Source: Pyramidobacter porci (lineage in GTDB: Bacteria > Synergistota > Synergistia > Synergistales > Dethiosulfovibrionaceae). From it: a stretch of DNA of 64,000 bases. Shown here one piece after another: positions 46,556 to 57,976 of the stretch. The notes under the pieces are model-generated. The model was not told where the DNA came from. It ran no database searches and was given only the letters and a program-made list of their open reading frames with translations. A program made the translations under genes and the position numbers. The DNA is taken from positions 1 through 64,000 of the forward strand of contig NZ_VUNH01000005.1 of assembly GCF_009695745.1 (NCBI RefSeq), given 5' to 3'. The number at the start of each line of letters is the position of its first letter. Positions within the stretch are counted from its first letter, which is position 1.

Positions 46556-47959
46556 TTACTTGCGCGCCTGAAAGGTCTTGCTTCCGTAGTTCACCATGAG
46601 CTGCAGCAGCACGCGGTTGACTACCAGCGCGCTGAAAAGGCTGGCAATGATGCCGAGCGTCAGCGTCATGGCGAAGCCACGCAGAGGGCCGCTGCCGTAA
46701 TAATACAGAACGGCGGCGGCGATGACCGTGGTGATGTTGGAGTCAAGGATAGTCGTCAGAGCGTTGCTGAATCCCGAAGTCAGCGTCGCGTTGGGCGTTT
46801 TGCCCGCGCGCATTTCTTCCCTGATGCGCTCGAAGATCAGGATGTTGCTGTCCACCGCCATGCCGATGGTGAGGATGATGCCGGCGATGCCGGGCAGCGT
46901 CAGCGTCGCCTTGAACGCCATCAGCAGCGCGAAAAGCACCAGCAGCGTCGTGCACAGCGACAGGTCGGCCGTGACGCCCCACAGGCGGTAGTAAACGAGC
47001 ATGAAAAGGAACACGGCCGCCAGACCGATCATTCCCGCATAAGCGCCGGCGTTGATCGAATCGGAACCCAGCGACGGGCCGACGGAACGATTCTCGAGAA
47101 TGGACACGTTCACGGGCAGAGCGCCGGCGCGGAGCATGACCGCCAGCCCTTTGGCATCCTCCACGGAAAAATGTCCCGTGATCTGCGCTTTGCCGCCGGA
47201 AATGCGCTCGTTGACGCGGGGGGCCGAGATGACCGAGCCGTCGAGCACCATAGCCAGCTGACGGCCGACGGTCGCCTCCGTCGCCTTTTCAAAAAGTTCC
47301 GAGCCAGTGCTGTTGAACTCGAGGGAGACGTCGGGGCGCCCCAGCTGATCGAAACCGGACGTGGCGTTGCTCAGCTCGTTGCCCGTCAGCATCGGCTTGC
47401 CGAGCAGGTAAATAGAACCGTCGTCGTCGCCGGCGACGATCTGTCCCTCTTCGCCCTTGAAGTTCTTGGCCTGTTCCATGGCCTTGGCCTGGCTCTCTTC
47501 GAGCTGAGCCTTGTAATCGTTCCAGCGTTTGACGGCGGCGTTGAACTCCTCGTCGCTGTCGTAGTTCTTGCGCTCCGCCTGCGGCGGCAGAGGCGCGGCG
47601 CTGTAAAGCGTCCGCACCACTTCGCGGAATTCCAGCAACGCCGTGCTGCCGATCAACCTCAAAGCCGCCTGAGGGTCTTCCACGCCGGGAAGATCGACGA
47701 TCATGCGGTCGGCGCCCTGCTTCTGCAGCGTCGGCTCGGTCAGGCCGTACTGATTCACTCGTTTTTCGAGCACCGTGCGCAGACGGTCAAGGCTGTCGGG
47801 CGTCAGCGGCACGTCCTCGGTGCCGCTGGCCTGAAGCACGATATGAGCGCCGCCGCGAAGGTCCAGGCCCAAATTCACTTTGCCGCGCAGAACCACGACG
47901 GCCGAAATTGCGATGACGGCCGCCATGAAAATCAGCCGCCAACGATCCTTTCTCAACAT
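46556..47959 (-). CDS. secD: Protein translocase subunit SecD
   Basis: SecD (467 aa, six membrane segments) of the SecDF export booster. The N-terminal helix is followed by VNLGLDLRGGAHIVLQ (D1 motif), the large periplasmic P1 domain (~60-280), and the second-half motifs LPGIAGIILTIGMAVDSNILIFERIREE with the ion-pathway Asp. It follows yajC, with a partial terminator-like hairpin between them. Confidence 0.96.
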   Translation of the reverse strand: MLRKDRWRLIFMAAVIAISAVVVLRGKVNLGLDLRGGAHIVLQASGTEDVPLTPDSLDRLRTVLEKRVNQYGLTEPTLQKQGADRMIVDLPGVEDPQAALRLIGSTALLEFREVVRTLYSAAPLPPQAERKNYDSDEEFNAAVKRWNDYKAQLEESQAKAMEQAKNFKGEEGQIVAGDDDGSIYLLGKPMLTGNELSNATSGFDQLGRPDVSLEFNSTGSELFEKATEATVGRQLAMVLDGSVISAPRVNERISGGKAQITGHFSVEDAKGLAVMLRAGALPVNVSILENRSVGPSLGSDSINAGAYAGMIGLAAVFLFMLVYYRLWGVTADLSLCTTLLVLFALLMAFKATLTLPGIAGIILTIGMAVDSNILIFERIREEMRAGKTPNATLTSGFSNALTTILDSNITTVIAAAVLYYYGSGPLRGFAMTLTLGIIASLFSALVVNRVLLQLMVNYGSKTFQARK

Positions 47960-47998
47960 TTTTTATACCTCCCAGAAGAAGTCATTCCTGCAATAAGC

Positions 47999-48031
47999 AA
48001 AAAAGAGGCGGACGGGGTAATCCATCCGCCC
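47999..48031 (-). terminator. Hairpin with T run between yajC and secD
   Basis: On the minus strand GGCGGATGG-ATTA-CCCCGTCCGCC forms a G+C stem followed by TC and six T, 15 nt after the yajC stop. As secD follows in the same direction, this may be partial termination that sets the YajC:SecDF ratio. Confidence 0.6.
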
Positions 48032-48045
48032 CCAGCAAAAATGCC

Positions 48046-48495
48046 TTATTGTTTGTCCTCGGCCGCAGGCGCTTCTTCGGGCGTGACAGATTCTTCGGGC
48101 TTCGCAGCCTCTTCGGCCTTGGGGGCCGCCTTGGGGGCTTCGGGGCTGATCTTCGTGGAGATGGAGCTCTTCAGCACGCGCGCGACCAGACCTTCGGCGA
48201 TTTCGATGATGACGCTGTCATCCTTCACTTCGCGGACGATGCCGAAGAAGCCCCCGGCGGTGATGACACGGTCGCCGCGCTGCAAGCTGTTGACGAGACT
48301 GTCGTGGGTCTTCTGACGTTTCTTCTGAGGGCGAAGAATGAAGAAATAAAAGATCACCACGAAAATAATCAGCGGGAAAAACGCCTGCAACGCGCTGCCG
48401 CCTTGAGCAGCTGGAGCAGCCGCAGGAGCGTCGGCCGCAAAGGCCTCACCGGCGGAAAGAAGGGCAAAAAGCGAAGCGAACAGAGTCTTTTTCAT
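48046..48495 (-). CDS. yajC: Preprotein translocase accessory protein YajC
   Basis: YajC (149 aa) associates with SecDF. The core is ALQAFFPLIIFVVIFYFFILRPQKKRQKTH followed by RGDRVITAGGFFGIV. Unlike the usual form it begins with what looks like a cleavable signal peptide (KKTLFASLFALLSAGEAFAADA, ~22 residues) before the membrane helix, and it has an acidic Pro/Ala/Glu tail of ~35 residues. ATG 48495 has AGGAGG upstream; the frame opens 11 codons earlier without support. It leads yajC-secD-secF. Confidence 0.93.
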   Translation of the reverse strand: MKKTLFASLFALLSAGEAFAADAPAAAPAAQGGSALQAFFPLIIFVVIFYFFILRPQKKRQKTHDSLVNSLQRGDRVITAGGFFGIVREVKDDSVIIEIAEGLVARVLKSSISTKISPEAPKAAPKAEEAAKPEESVTPEEAPAAEDKQ

Positions 48496-48546
48496 GTACT
48501 GAAACCTCCTAAAAATTTTTTCTCTCAACTAAAGAACACGGGGCAT

Positions 48547-48576
48547 ATTTTAACATGCGAAGACATGTTTTTACAA
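48547..48576 (-). promoter_or_regulatory. Candidate promoter of yajC-secDF
   Basis: On the minus strand TTGTAA, an 18-nt spacer and TAAAAT lie ~50 nt upstream of the yajC ATG. The spacer contains the small dyad ACATG-TCTTCG-CATGT, which could instead be part of a weak terminator for rex. Confidence 0.5.
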
Positions 48577-48592
48577 ATAGCGGGGCCGGAGC

Positions 48593-49264
48593 TCAAAAGC
48601 TCTGCTTTTTCTTCTGTTCAGAGGCCTTCAGCTTGAAAAGCAGTTTCTCCAGTTCGATGAAGATATCCACGTCTTTGACCTGAACGCCGGGCGGCGCCTG
48701 CAGGACCGCGGCCGAAAAGTTAAGCGCGCCTTCGATCTTCCCGGTGCCGGCAGCCGCGTCGAGCACTGCTTGGGCCGCCTGCTGCGGAACGGTCAGGATC
48801 AGCACGGAGATGTCCTTTTCCGCAATGACCCGCGGCAGATCGTCGATATGATAACAGAGCTTCCCCGCGTAGCTGCGCCCGACCTTGTCGGGGTTGGAGT
48901 CGAAAACGGCCGTTACCTCGTAGTTTTCGCTGAGGAACGAGCGGTGGTTCAGCAGGGCTTCGCCCAGACGGCCGATGCCCACCAGACCGATGCGCCACAC
49001 TTCAAACGGCGCCAGGATGCCGGCCAGATCTTCCAGAAGACGGCTGACGTCGTAACCGACGCCGCGCTTGCCGAATTCGCCCAGATAGGACAGATCCTTG
49101 CGGACCTGGCTCGACTTCAGACGCAGCATTTCGCCGATTTCCTTGGAAGAGACCACCGGCACGCCGTCGTCCACAAGACGCATCAGCAACCGCCGGTACG
49201 CGACGAGACGACCGACGGTCGGATCGGTGATCCGCTCCTTTTTCGACGGGATCGGGAATCCCAT
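48593..49264 (-). CDS. rex: Redox-sensing transcriptional repressor Rex
   Basis: Rex (223 aa) represses fermentation and respiration genes and releases DNA when the NADH/NAD+ ratio rises. The N-terminal winged helix covers ~1-80 (SSKEIGEMLRLKSSQVRKDLSYLGEFG). The Rossmann domain has VGIGRLGEALL (usual GxGxLGxA) and AVFDSNPDKVG. ATG 49264 is chosen (MGFPIPSKKE); a GTG three codons earlier is possible. It begins 16 nt after the enolase stop, so both are co-transcribed. Its targets are not visible; no clear full Rex box was found in the window. Confidence 0.94.
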   Translation of the reverse strand: MGFPIPSKKERITDPTVGRLVAYRRLLMRLVDDGVPVVSSKEIGEMLRLKSSQVRKDLSYLGEFGKRGVGYDVSRLLEDLAGILAPFEVWRIGLVGIGRLGEALLNHRSFLSENYEVTAVFDSNPDKVGRSYAGKLCYHIDDLPRVIAEKDISVLILTVPQQAAQAVLDAAAGTGKIEGALNFSAAVLQAPPGVQVKDVDIFIELEKLLFKLKASEQKKKQSF

Positions 49265-49280
49265 GTCGTTCACGTCCGTT

Positions 49281-50579
<1,299 letters not shown>

Positions 50580-50661
50580 TCAGAATTTTTTCGTGTACCG
50601 AAAACAAAAACATCGCCGCAAAGGGGCAGAATTGTTAACTGTTAGAAGAAAGAACAAACAG

Positions 50662-50689
50662 AAAAAAACAGCGTCTGACACGGAAACGC
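50662..50689 (-). terminator. Intrinsic terminator after the S4-domain gene
   Basis: On the minus strand GCGTTT-CCGTGTC-AGACGC (6 bp, one G-T) is followed by TG and seven T. It lies about 90 nt after the S4-domain stop and before eno, so eno has its own start downstream. Confidence 0.65.
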
Positions 50690-50777
50690 CTGGCGGTTTG
50701 CTTTCGGACAAAATGTTCCGCGCCAAATATTTTATTTGAACAAAGAGCGGCCGACCGTTCACGCGAGCCGCAGTGTC

Positions 50778-51083
50778 TTAATGCCCGCCTGCGCTTCCTT
50801 CCCAAGGATTCTCGTCGGGTTCGACTCTCCGCTCGCCGCGCATCTCGCAGGCGACCGTACCGCGGCGGCGAAGCGCCGCTTCGTCGTCCACGAGAACGGC
50901 GGCGGCAATGACGCGCCGGGGAAAAGCCACCTCGATCAGGTCGCCCGCTTTGACGTCGCTGGCCGGCTTGACCTTCCGCCCGTTGACGCGCACCGCGCCG
51001 ACCTCGATCATTTCCTGCGCCGCGGTGCGGCGCTTCACCAGCTGCGAAAGCTTCAAAAATTTGTCCAGCCGAATCACGCGCAT
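50778..51083 (-). CDS. S4-domain RNA-binding protein (RqcP / HslR-like)
   Basis: A 101-aa protein with an N-terminal S4 RNA-binding fold: RLDKFLKLSQLVKRRTAAQEMIEVGAVRVNGRKVKPA, then KAGDLIEV. It matches the size and layout of RqcP, which with RqcH adds alanine tails on stalled 50S complexes, and of HslR/Hsp15. No rqcH is in the window, so which one it is stays open. ATG 51083 is used (MRVIRLDKF); a GTG seven codons earlier lacks a ribosome site. The last ~20 residues are charged and Gly-rich. Confidence 0.82.
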   Translation of the reverse strand: MRVIRLDKFLKLSQLVKRRTAAQEMIEVGAVRVNGRKVKPASDVKAGDLIEVAFPRRVIAAAVLVDDEAALRRRGTVACEMRGERRVEPDENPWEGSAGGH

Positions 51084-51162
51084 CGCCTCGTTTTCAAAGA
51101 TCACAACGATGTTTTATTATAGCAGTTTTTTCACAAAGTGTTCATTTTTCATGAGGAAGCTA

Positions 51163-52902
51163 TTAACGTTTCAATTCCGCGGCCAGAGTCCAGTACTCGG
51201 CCAGCTCCTCCGGCGAGGCTTCGCCGCGGAACATCATGGCTTTGAGTTGAATGTAGCGAGCCTGTTTGACGCGGCGTCCCTGATCGGCGCTCAGTTTTTG
51301 CCATTTTTCCATGTCGGTGCCGGACAGCGTGTCGCAGAAGGACGCGCCGCCGGAGAGCGCCGACATGGGGAAATGATCTCCCATTTCCAGCCAGAGGTGC
51401 TCAAGACTTTCCGGCTGTTCGCCCGTCAGCAGCGCGCCGGCGATGCCTTTGAGGCGGGGATCCTGAAACATGCGGATCACTTCCGCCACAGACGCCGATA
51501 CGCGCAGCTCGCGGCTGATCCAAAGCAGATAAAGCAGTCCCATTTCCGCCGGATCGCAGCTTGGCGGCGTTTCCGCATCGGCCGTTTCGAGATCGAGGGG
51601 CTGTACGTCGCCGGCCAGGCTTTCTTCCGTGCGTGAACTGAGGCGACGCCCGCGACGCAGCCGGTTCAGTTCCGACGCCAGCTGATAATCGGGCAGCCCG
51701 ACGGCGTGGGCAATCTCCTGCATATAAGGGGCCAGTTCCACGGCCGTCAGCTGCGCCATCCCTTCCAGCAGCTCTTCGGCCGCTTTGGCCTGGCCGCCTT
51801 TTTCGGCCGCGGCCTTGAAAAGGCCGATGTGATGGAGCACCAGCGGCTGGGCGTTCTCCACCGCTTCGTTGAAAAGATCCTCGCCGCCTTCGCTCTGCAG
51901 CATCTCGTCGGGATCCTTGCCGCCGGGGAACCGCACCACGAACACCTGAAGCCCGGCGCGCTGCAGAACGTACATACCGCGCAGGGTCGCGTTCTGTCCG
52001 GCCGTATCGGAGTCGTAGCAGATATAGCATTTGTCGGAGAATCGTTTCAGCAGCAGCGCCTGCTCTTCCGTCAGCGACGTGCCCAGCGAGGCGACGGTTT
52101 CCCTGTGGCCGTGCATGTGCAGGCGGATGGCGTCCATATAACCTTCGACGAGGATCGAACGCCCTTTTTCGCGGATCGCGTTTTTGGCCTTGTCCAGCAG
52201 GTAAAGGTTTTCCTTCTTGTTGTAGAGCGGTCCCTCCGGACTGTTCAGATATTTGGCGCCTTCGCCGTCGACGATGCGGCCGCCCAGAGCGATGGCGCGC
52301 CCGGAGACGTTGCGGATGGGAAAGATCACGCGCCCGCGGAAGCGGTCGTAACAGCCCTTCTCGCCCTGAATCACCAGGCCGCATTTGAGCAGCTGTTCCT
52401 GCGTGACGCCCTCGCGGCGCAGCGCGTCGTTCAGAGCCCGCCACGCCGACGGTGCCCACCCCAGTTCAAAGGCGTCGGCATCCTGCGAGGACAGATTGCG
52501 GCGGCTCAAATAGCCTTTACCGACGGCGCCGGCCGCGCCTTTCAGTTCGGCACGGTAAAAGTCGACGGCCATTTCCATGACCGAATAAAGATCCGTCGTC
52601 TGTCCGCGGTTTTTCCGCCGCGGGATCTCGATGCCGGCGCGCCGTCCCAGATACTCGAGCGCTTCGGGAAAGCTCAGCCCTTCCTTCTCCATGACGAAAC
52701 TGAAAACGTCGCCGCCCTTGCCGCAGCCGAAACAGTGCCAGGTGCCGCGATCGGGCGAAACGATGAACGACGGCGTCTTTTCGTCGTGAAAAGGACAAAG
52801 CCCGCTGTAATTGCGTCCTTTTTTGACGAGCCGCACCGAATCGCCCACAAGCTCCACGATGTCGACGGCATCCTTTATTTTTGCGACGATTTCGTCGGCC
52901 AT
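51163..52902 (-). CDS. dnaG: DNA primase
   Basis: DnaG (579 aa) synthesises RNA primers at the replication fork. The CHC2 zinc ribbon CPFHDE...CFGCGKGG is at ~36-61. The RNA polymerase domain includes VIFPIRNVSGRAIALGGR, the TOPRIM metal site VEGYMDAIRLH and CYDSDTAGQNA. The C-terminal helicase-binding region (~440-579) is divergent. ATG 52902 has AGAGGTGA upstream. Often rpoD follows dnaG; here an S4 protein and enolase follow. Confidence 0.96.
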   Translation of the reverse strand: MADEIVAKIKDAVDIVELVGDSVRLVKKGRNYSGLCPFHDEKTPSFIVSPDRGTWHCFGCGKGGDVFSFVMEKEGLSFPEALEYLGRRAGIEIPRRKNRGQTTDLYSVMEMAVDFYRAELKGAAGAVGKGYLSRRNLSSQDADAFELGWAPSAWRALNDALRREGVTQEQLLKCGLVIQGEKGCYDRFRGRVIFPIRNVSGRAIALGGRIVDGEGAKYLNSPEGPLYNKKENLYLLDKAKNAIREKGRSILVEGYMDAIRLHMHGHRETVASLGTSLTEEQALLLKRFSDKCYICYDSDTAGQNATLRGMYVLQRAGLQVFVVRFPGGKDPDEMLQSEGGEDLFNEAVENAQPLVLHHIGLFKAAAEKGGQAKAAEELLEGMAQLTAVELAPYMQEIAHAVGLPDYQLASELNRLRRGRRLSSRTEESLAGDVQPLDLETADAETPPSCDPAEMGLLYLLWISRELRVSASVAEVIRMFQDPRLKGIAGALLTGEQPESLEHLWLEMGDHFPMSALSGGASFCDTLSGTDMEKWQKLSADQGRRVKQARYIQLKAMMFRGEASPEELAEYWTLAAELKR

Positions 52903-52936
52903 AAACGTTCACCTCTTCAGATTTTGAAATCCACAG

Positions 52937-52973
52937 AAAAAGCGGAGAGAGCTTTTGCGCCCTCCCCGCTTTT
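52937..52973 (-). terminator. Intrinsic terminator after hppA
   Basis: On the minus strand AAAAGCGGGGAGGGC and GCTCTCTCCGCTTTTT pair in a G+C stem with flanking A/T, ending in five T. It lies between hppA and dnaG. Confidence 0.75.
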
Positions 52974-53013
52974 CATTTTAGCTTTTTCTTTTCGTCCTGT
53001 CGAGAACGCGCCC

Positions 53014-55092
<2,079 letters not shown>

Positions 55093-55157
55093 TACGCAAA
55101 CCTCCTTGAAATTGAGAACCATTCTTTTTCAGGTGTATCTTCCATAAAAGCCTGATT

Positions 55158-55186
55158 ATTATATGCGGCGCGCTGACGAAATACAA
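55158..55186 (-). promoter_or_regulatory. Promoter of hppA
   Basis: On the minus strand TTGTAT, a 17-nt spacer and a perfect TATAAT lie ~65 nt before the hppA ATG. Confidence 0.75.
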
Positions 55187-55259
55187 GCGATAAAAAACTT
55201 TTTCCGCACAGGAAAGGCCGAAAGGCGGCGATTTTTATTCCCGCACTCCCGGCACGGCG

Positions 55260-56336
55260 TCATTCAATGATCTGCAACTCCTTGGAAACCTGGTTGAGGA
55301 TCTGCACGCCCGTCTCGGTGATCAGGCACAGATCTTCGATCCGCACGCCCGTCTCGCCGGGAAGGTAGATGCCCGGCTCGCAGGAAAAGATGTTGCCCGG
55401 CCTGACCTGTTCCGTGTTGGCGCTGCTGACGTCGCCCCATTCGTGCCCCTGCTGGCCGATGGAATGCCCAAGACGATGAGTGAAATAGGGACCGTACCCG
55501 GCCTCGGCGATGACCTTGCGGGCGATGCCGTCCAGATCGCAGTAGCGCACGCCGGGCTTCATCGCCGCTTCCGCAGCTTCGTTGGCGCGGCGCGTGATCT
55601 CGTAAATTTCACGGTCCTTGTCGTTGACGCTCTTGTAATAATAGGTGCGCGTCATGTCAGAGCAGTAGCCGTCCTTGATACAGCCGATGTCAAAGAGCAC
55701 GCACTGCCCCGGCTCGAGCTCGGTGCCGTCGGGAGAATGGTGCGGATCGGCGGCGTTGGCGCCGAAGCTGACGATCGACGGGAACGAGAGGCCGTCGGCC
55801 CCCAGATCGCGGTAGATGCCGGCCAATTCATCGGCCAGTTCGATCTCAGTCACGCCTTCGCGCACACGCTCGCGGAGGGCCAGCATGGCCCGATCGTTCA
55901 TCAGCGAGGCGCGCGTCATCAGGGCGATCTCTTCGGCGTCCTTGCAGGCGCGCACATGGTCCACGCAGGGGGAAGCGTTCACGTAGCCGGAAGCGGCGTT
56001 TTTCTCCTGAAGTTCGAGCAGGAACTCGGCGGGCATTTTTTTGTCCACTCCCAACGGCCGGGAGCGGTCGATCAGGGGCAGGACCTTGAGCGCGCCGCGT
56101 TCGGTATCGTCATAGGGGACGATGTTTTCCGCCGCTACGTGGGGGGCGAAGAACAGCCGGTTCAAAAACAGCGCCGGCTTCTGTCCCTCGCGCAGCAGAA
56201 GGGCCAGAAAGCGTTCGCCGGGACGAAAGTCGTCGCCGGTCACGTAGGTCAGCGAGAAAGGATCGCTCAGCAGGGCCTGCGTGAGCCCCGCTTCTTTCAG
56301 ACTGGCCATGATCTTGTCGATGCGCCGTTGATTCAT
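55260..56336 (-). CDS. M24 family metallopeptidase (Xaa-Pro aminopeptidase/dipeptidase type)
   Basis: A creatinase/prolidase-fold peptidase (358 aa). The N-terminal domain is ~1-125. The pita-bread domain holds all five metal ligands: Asp in VLFDIGCIKD, Asp in CSDMTRTYYY, His in RLGHSIGQQGH, Glu in SCEPGIYLPG and Glu in GVRIEDLCLIT. It likely removes or splits proline-containing peptides, supporting peptide catabolism. It starts at ATG 56336 and ends ~100 nt upstream of the hppA promoter. Confidence 0.9.
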   Translation of the reverse strand: MNQRRIDKIMASLKEAGLTQALLSDPFSLTYVTGDDFRPGERFLALLLREGQKPALFLNRLFFAPHVAAENIVPYDDTERGALKVLPLIDRSRPLGVDKKMPAEFLLELQEKNAASGYVNASPCVDHVRACKDAEEIALMTRASLMNDRAMLALRERVREGVTEIELADELAGIYRDLGADGLSFPSIVSFGANAADPHHSPDGTELEPGQCVLFDIGCIKDGYCSDMTRTYYYKSVNDKDREIYEITRRANEAAEAAMKPGVRYCDLDGIARKVIAEAGYGPYFTHRLGHSIGQQGHEWGDVSSANTEQVRPGNIFSCEPGIYLPGETGVRIEDLCLITETGVQILNQVSKELQIIE

Positions 56337-56426
56337 GATTTCTTCTTTACCTCCCCGGGCTCTCCGCCCCAGAAGACTTTCTCCACACGCCCGGCCACTG
56401 CCAAGGCGTCGTCCGTAAGTTGCACC

Positions 56427-56702
56427 TCAGCTCCTGACGGAGCTGTGCTCCCTCTTCTCCTCAAACTGACGAAGCACATAAGAACACGTCGGCACGATCT
56501 TGGCGCCGCGCTCACGGGCCGCCCGGACCAGTTCGTCCACCAGGCGCGCGGCGATGCCCTGCCCGCCGTAAACGGGATCGACTTCGGTATGGTATGCGGT
56601 CCAGACAGCGCCGTCCTCAGCGTAGGCGCACATCCCCACGCACTTTTCGCCGTCGTAGGCGGCCGCGCGTTTCTTCGTTTCCTCAAAGACGATTTCGATC
56701 AC
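56427..56702 (-). CDS. Small GNAT acetyltransferase (YjdJ-like)
   Basis: A minimal GNAT fold of 91 aa: a short N-terminal strand region, CVGMCAYAEDGAVWTAYHTEVDPVYGGQGIAARLVDELV (acetyl-CoA loop GGQGIA), then GAKIVPTCSYV. This matches the YjdJ/At1g77540-type minimal acetyltransferases, whose substrates are unknown. The start is a GTG at 56702 (IEIVFEE), served by AAGGAG 7 nt upstream; an ATG six codons earlier overlaps that site. It ends ~90 nt before the M24 peptidase. Confidence 0.8.
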   Translation of the reverse strand: MIEIVFEETKKRAAAYDGEKCVGMCAYAEDGAVWTAYHTEVDPVYGGQGIAARLVDELVRAARERGAKIVPTCSYVLRQFEEKREHSSVRS

Positions 56703-56720
56703 GGCAACGCTCCTTTCCAT

Positions 56721-57125
56721 CGTTTATGACGTTATTGTATCATGAAGTTTTTTTTGCGGGAAAAATATCCCGCCGGCCGAACCGATCTGGCGGAGGTTCA
56801 TCCCCTTCACGGCGCGCGGCCGACCGGCAGTCTATGCGATCGCCTGGCTGACGACAGCCCCTGCTTGGGCAACCGCGGCCCCGATGACAGCCTTTCCCGT
56901 TCGTCGGCGGACGCACCGATTCCGCGGTTCCGTTTTAAATTGAGAAGCGTTTTCGTTGACTGATATGTTTTTCCATGGGAAAGCACCATTGAAAACGCCG
57001 CGCTGACGCGCGGCTGTGCCGTAAAAAGCATGCGGCACGCGATTCCATGCAGTTTTCGACGCGCCTTCGGCGCTCTGAAAAGGGCGAAGAATCTGTGCCC
57101 TTTTTAACGAAAACGAGGATGACAA
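56721..57125. other. Gene-poor stretch before the parS site
   Basis: No ORF in these ~400 nt looks like a protein: short frames on both strands are Arg/Ser-rich and overlap. The right half holds copy B of the unnamed intergenic element and leads directly into the parS site. Confidence 0.55.
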
Positions 57126-57141
57126 TGTTCCACGTGGAACA
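57126..57141. promoter_or_regulatory. parS site (perfect 16-bp palindrome)
   Basis: TGTTCCACGTGGAACA is a perfect dyad matching the ParB-binding consensus TGTTNCACGTGNAACA. It is intergenic, between the small GNAT gene and bioY, and is the second site in the window. Confidence 0.88.
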
Positions 57142-57149
57142 CCGTCTAC

Positions 57150-57185
57150 GCAAAACGCCTGCCGGCTCGGCAGCCGTCAGGCGTT
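57150..57185 (-). terminator. Intrinsic terminator after bioY
   Basis: On the minus strand AACGCCTG-ACGGCT-GCCG-AGCCGG-CAGGCGTT forms a two-part stem ending in TTTT, 17 nt after the bioY stop. The T run is short. Confidence 0.65.
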
Positions 57186-57202
57186 ATATGATGTTCTAAA
57201 TT

Positions 57203-57760
57203 TTAACGTTCCGGGGACTCTCCCTGTGTCCCGGCGGCGCGCAGGCGGCGACGCAGCAGGCGGCCAAGCAGGATTGCCAGCACGATCTTCAGAACGTCGA
57301 CGGGAATGAACGGGTAAACCGCCGCAGCCATGCAGGCGTCGAAGTTCAGCTTCGCGACTTTCGCCAGCCACGCCGCGCCGAACAGATAGAGCGCGCCCAA
57401 CCCCAGCAGCATGCCGGCGAACTGCATGACGACGCCGCTTTCCCAGCGGTCGGTGAACCAGCCGCTGATCGCCGCCAGCGGGATGAAACCAACGAGGAAG
57501 CCCCCCGTAGGCCCAAGCAGTTTGCCCGCCCCGCCGGCAAATCCCGAAAACACGGGCAGCCCGACACAGCCGATCAGCAGGTAGAGGACGACGGCCAACG
57601 TGCCGCGCCGGGCGCCAAGCGCATACACCGAAAGGTAGACGACGAACACCTGAAGGGAAAAAGGGACCGGCCCGACGGGCACCGACAGCGGCCCCAGCAC
57701 GCACATCAGCGTCGTCATCACCGCGATCGCCGTCATGTTTCTGACATGATTCTTCTCCAT
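57203..57760 (-). CDS. bioY: Biotin ECF transporter substrate-binding component BioY
   Basis: BioY (185 aa, six membrane segments) is the biotin-binding S component of an energy-coupling-factor importer. Conserved segments are PFSLQVFVVYLSVYALGARRG, GCVGLPVFSGFAGGAGKLLGPTGGFLVGF and YPFIPVDVLKI. No EcfA/EcfT genes are nearby, so it must share a general ECF module or act alone. ATG 57760 is chosen (GGAG 14 nt upstream); GTG 57775 is the alternative. Upstream lies a strong promoter overlapped by a BirA-like operator, so it is presumably repressed when biotin is plentiful. Confidence 0.93.
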   Translation of the reverse strand: MEKNHVRNMTAIAVMTTLMCVLGPLSVPVGPVPFSLQVFVVYLSVYALGARRGTLAVVLYLLIGCVGLPVFSGFAGGAGKLLGPTGGFLVGFIPLAAISGWFTDRWESGVVMQFAGMLLGLGALYLFGAAWLAKVAKLNFDACMAAAVYPFIPVDVLKIVLAILLGRLLRRRLRAAGTQGESPER

Positions 57761-57805
57761 TGTTATTGTTTTCACTCCGTCTTCGCGAAAATTTGCAGCG
57801 CCCCG

Positions 57806-57834
57806 ATCATACGTCCGGCCGGATTAATTGTCAA
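57806..57834 (-). promoter_or_regulatory. Promoter of bioY
   Basis: On the minus strand TTGACA, a 17-nt spacer and TATGAT, ~45 nt before the start codon. Its -35 box is also the right half-site of the inverted repeat at 57827-57859. Confidence 0.8.
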
Positions 57835-57859
57835 CTATAAATATATAATTAGTGACAAT
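57827..57859. promoter_or_regulatory. Candidate BirA (biotin repressor) operator
   Basis: TTGTCAACT (57828-57836), a 14-nt AT-rich spacer and AGTGACAA (57851-57858) form the dyad TTGTCAA-N-TTGACAA-like layout. It resembles the known BirA site TTGTAAACC-N14/15-GGTTTACAA in half-site and spacing. It covers the bioY -35 box, so binding would block transcription. Family knowledge plus position; not a proven site. Confidence 0.7.
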
Positions 57860-57903
57860 CAGCGAATAAGGCGCGCTCAATCTCTCGACGCGGACAAAAC
57901 GCC

Positions 57904-57932
57904 TTGAGCGGAGGCGCAAAACGTGGCATAAT
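57904..57932 (+). promoter_or_regulatory. Candidate promoter of the AlaX gene
   Basis: TTGAGC, a 17-nt spacer and CATAAT lie 44 nt before the ATG at 57977. Divergent from bioY and just outside the putative BirA operator. Confidence 0.55.
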
Positions 57933-57976
57933 TTGTCTCTGGGGAAGAAATCATTTTGATCGAAGAGGGTTTTTCC

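Larger units (their letters stand above)
56988..57185. repeat. Unnamed intergenic element, copy B
   Basis: Shares ordered blocks with 19165-19285 (CATTGAAAA; ATGCAGTTTT-GAC; AAAAGG-C; GAATC; GCCC-TTTTTAACGAAAAC; CAGGCGT-ATAT). This copy is longer, with additional inverted segments such as CGCGCTGACGCGCG, and a parS site inside its right part. The core is 57047-57114. It could be a regulatory RNA, a decayed mobile unit or a nucleoid element. Confidence 0.55.

Noticed and set aside
50631-50652. Possible Rex box upstream of enolase
   Set aside because: Only one half (TTGTTAA) is good. The second half-site matches at about 3 of 7 positions.
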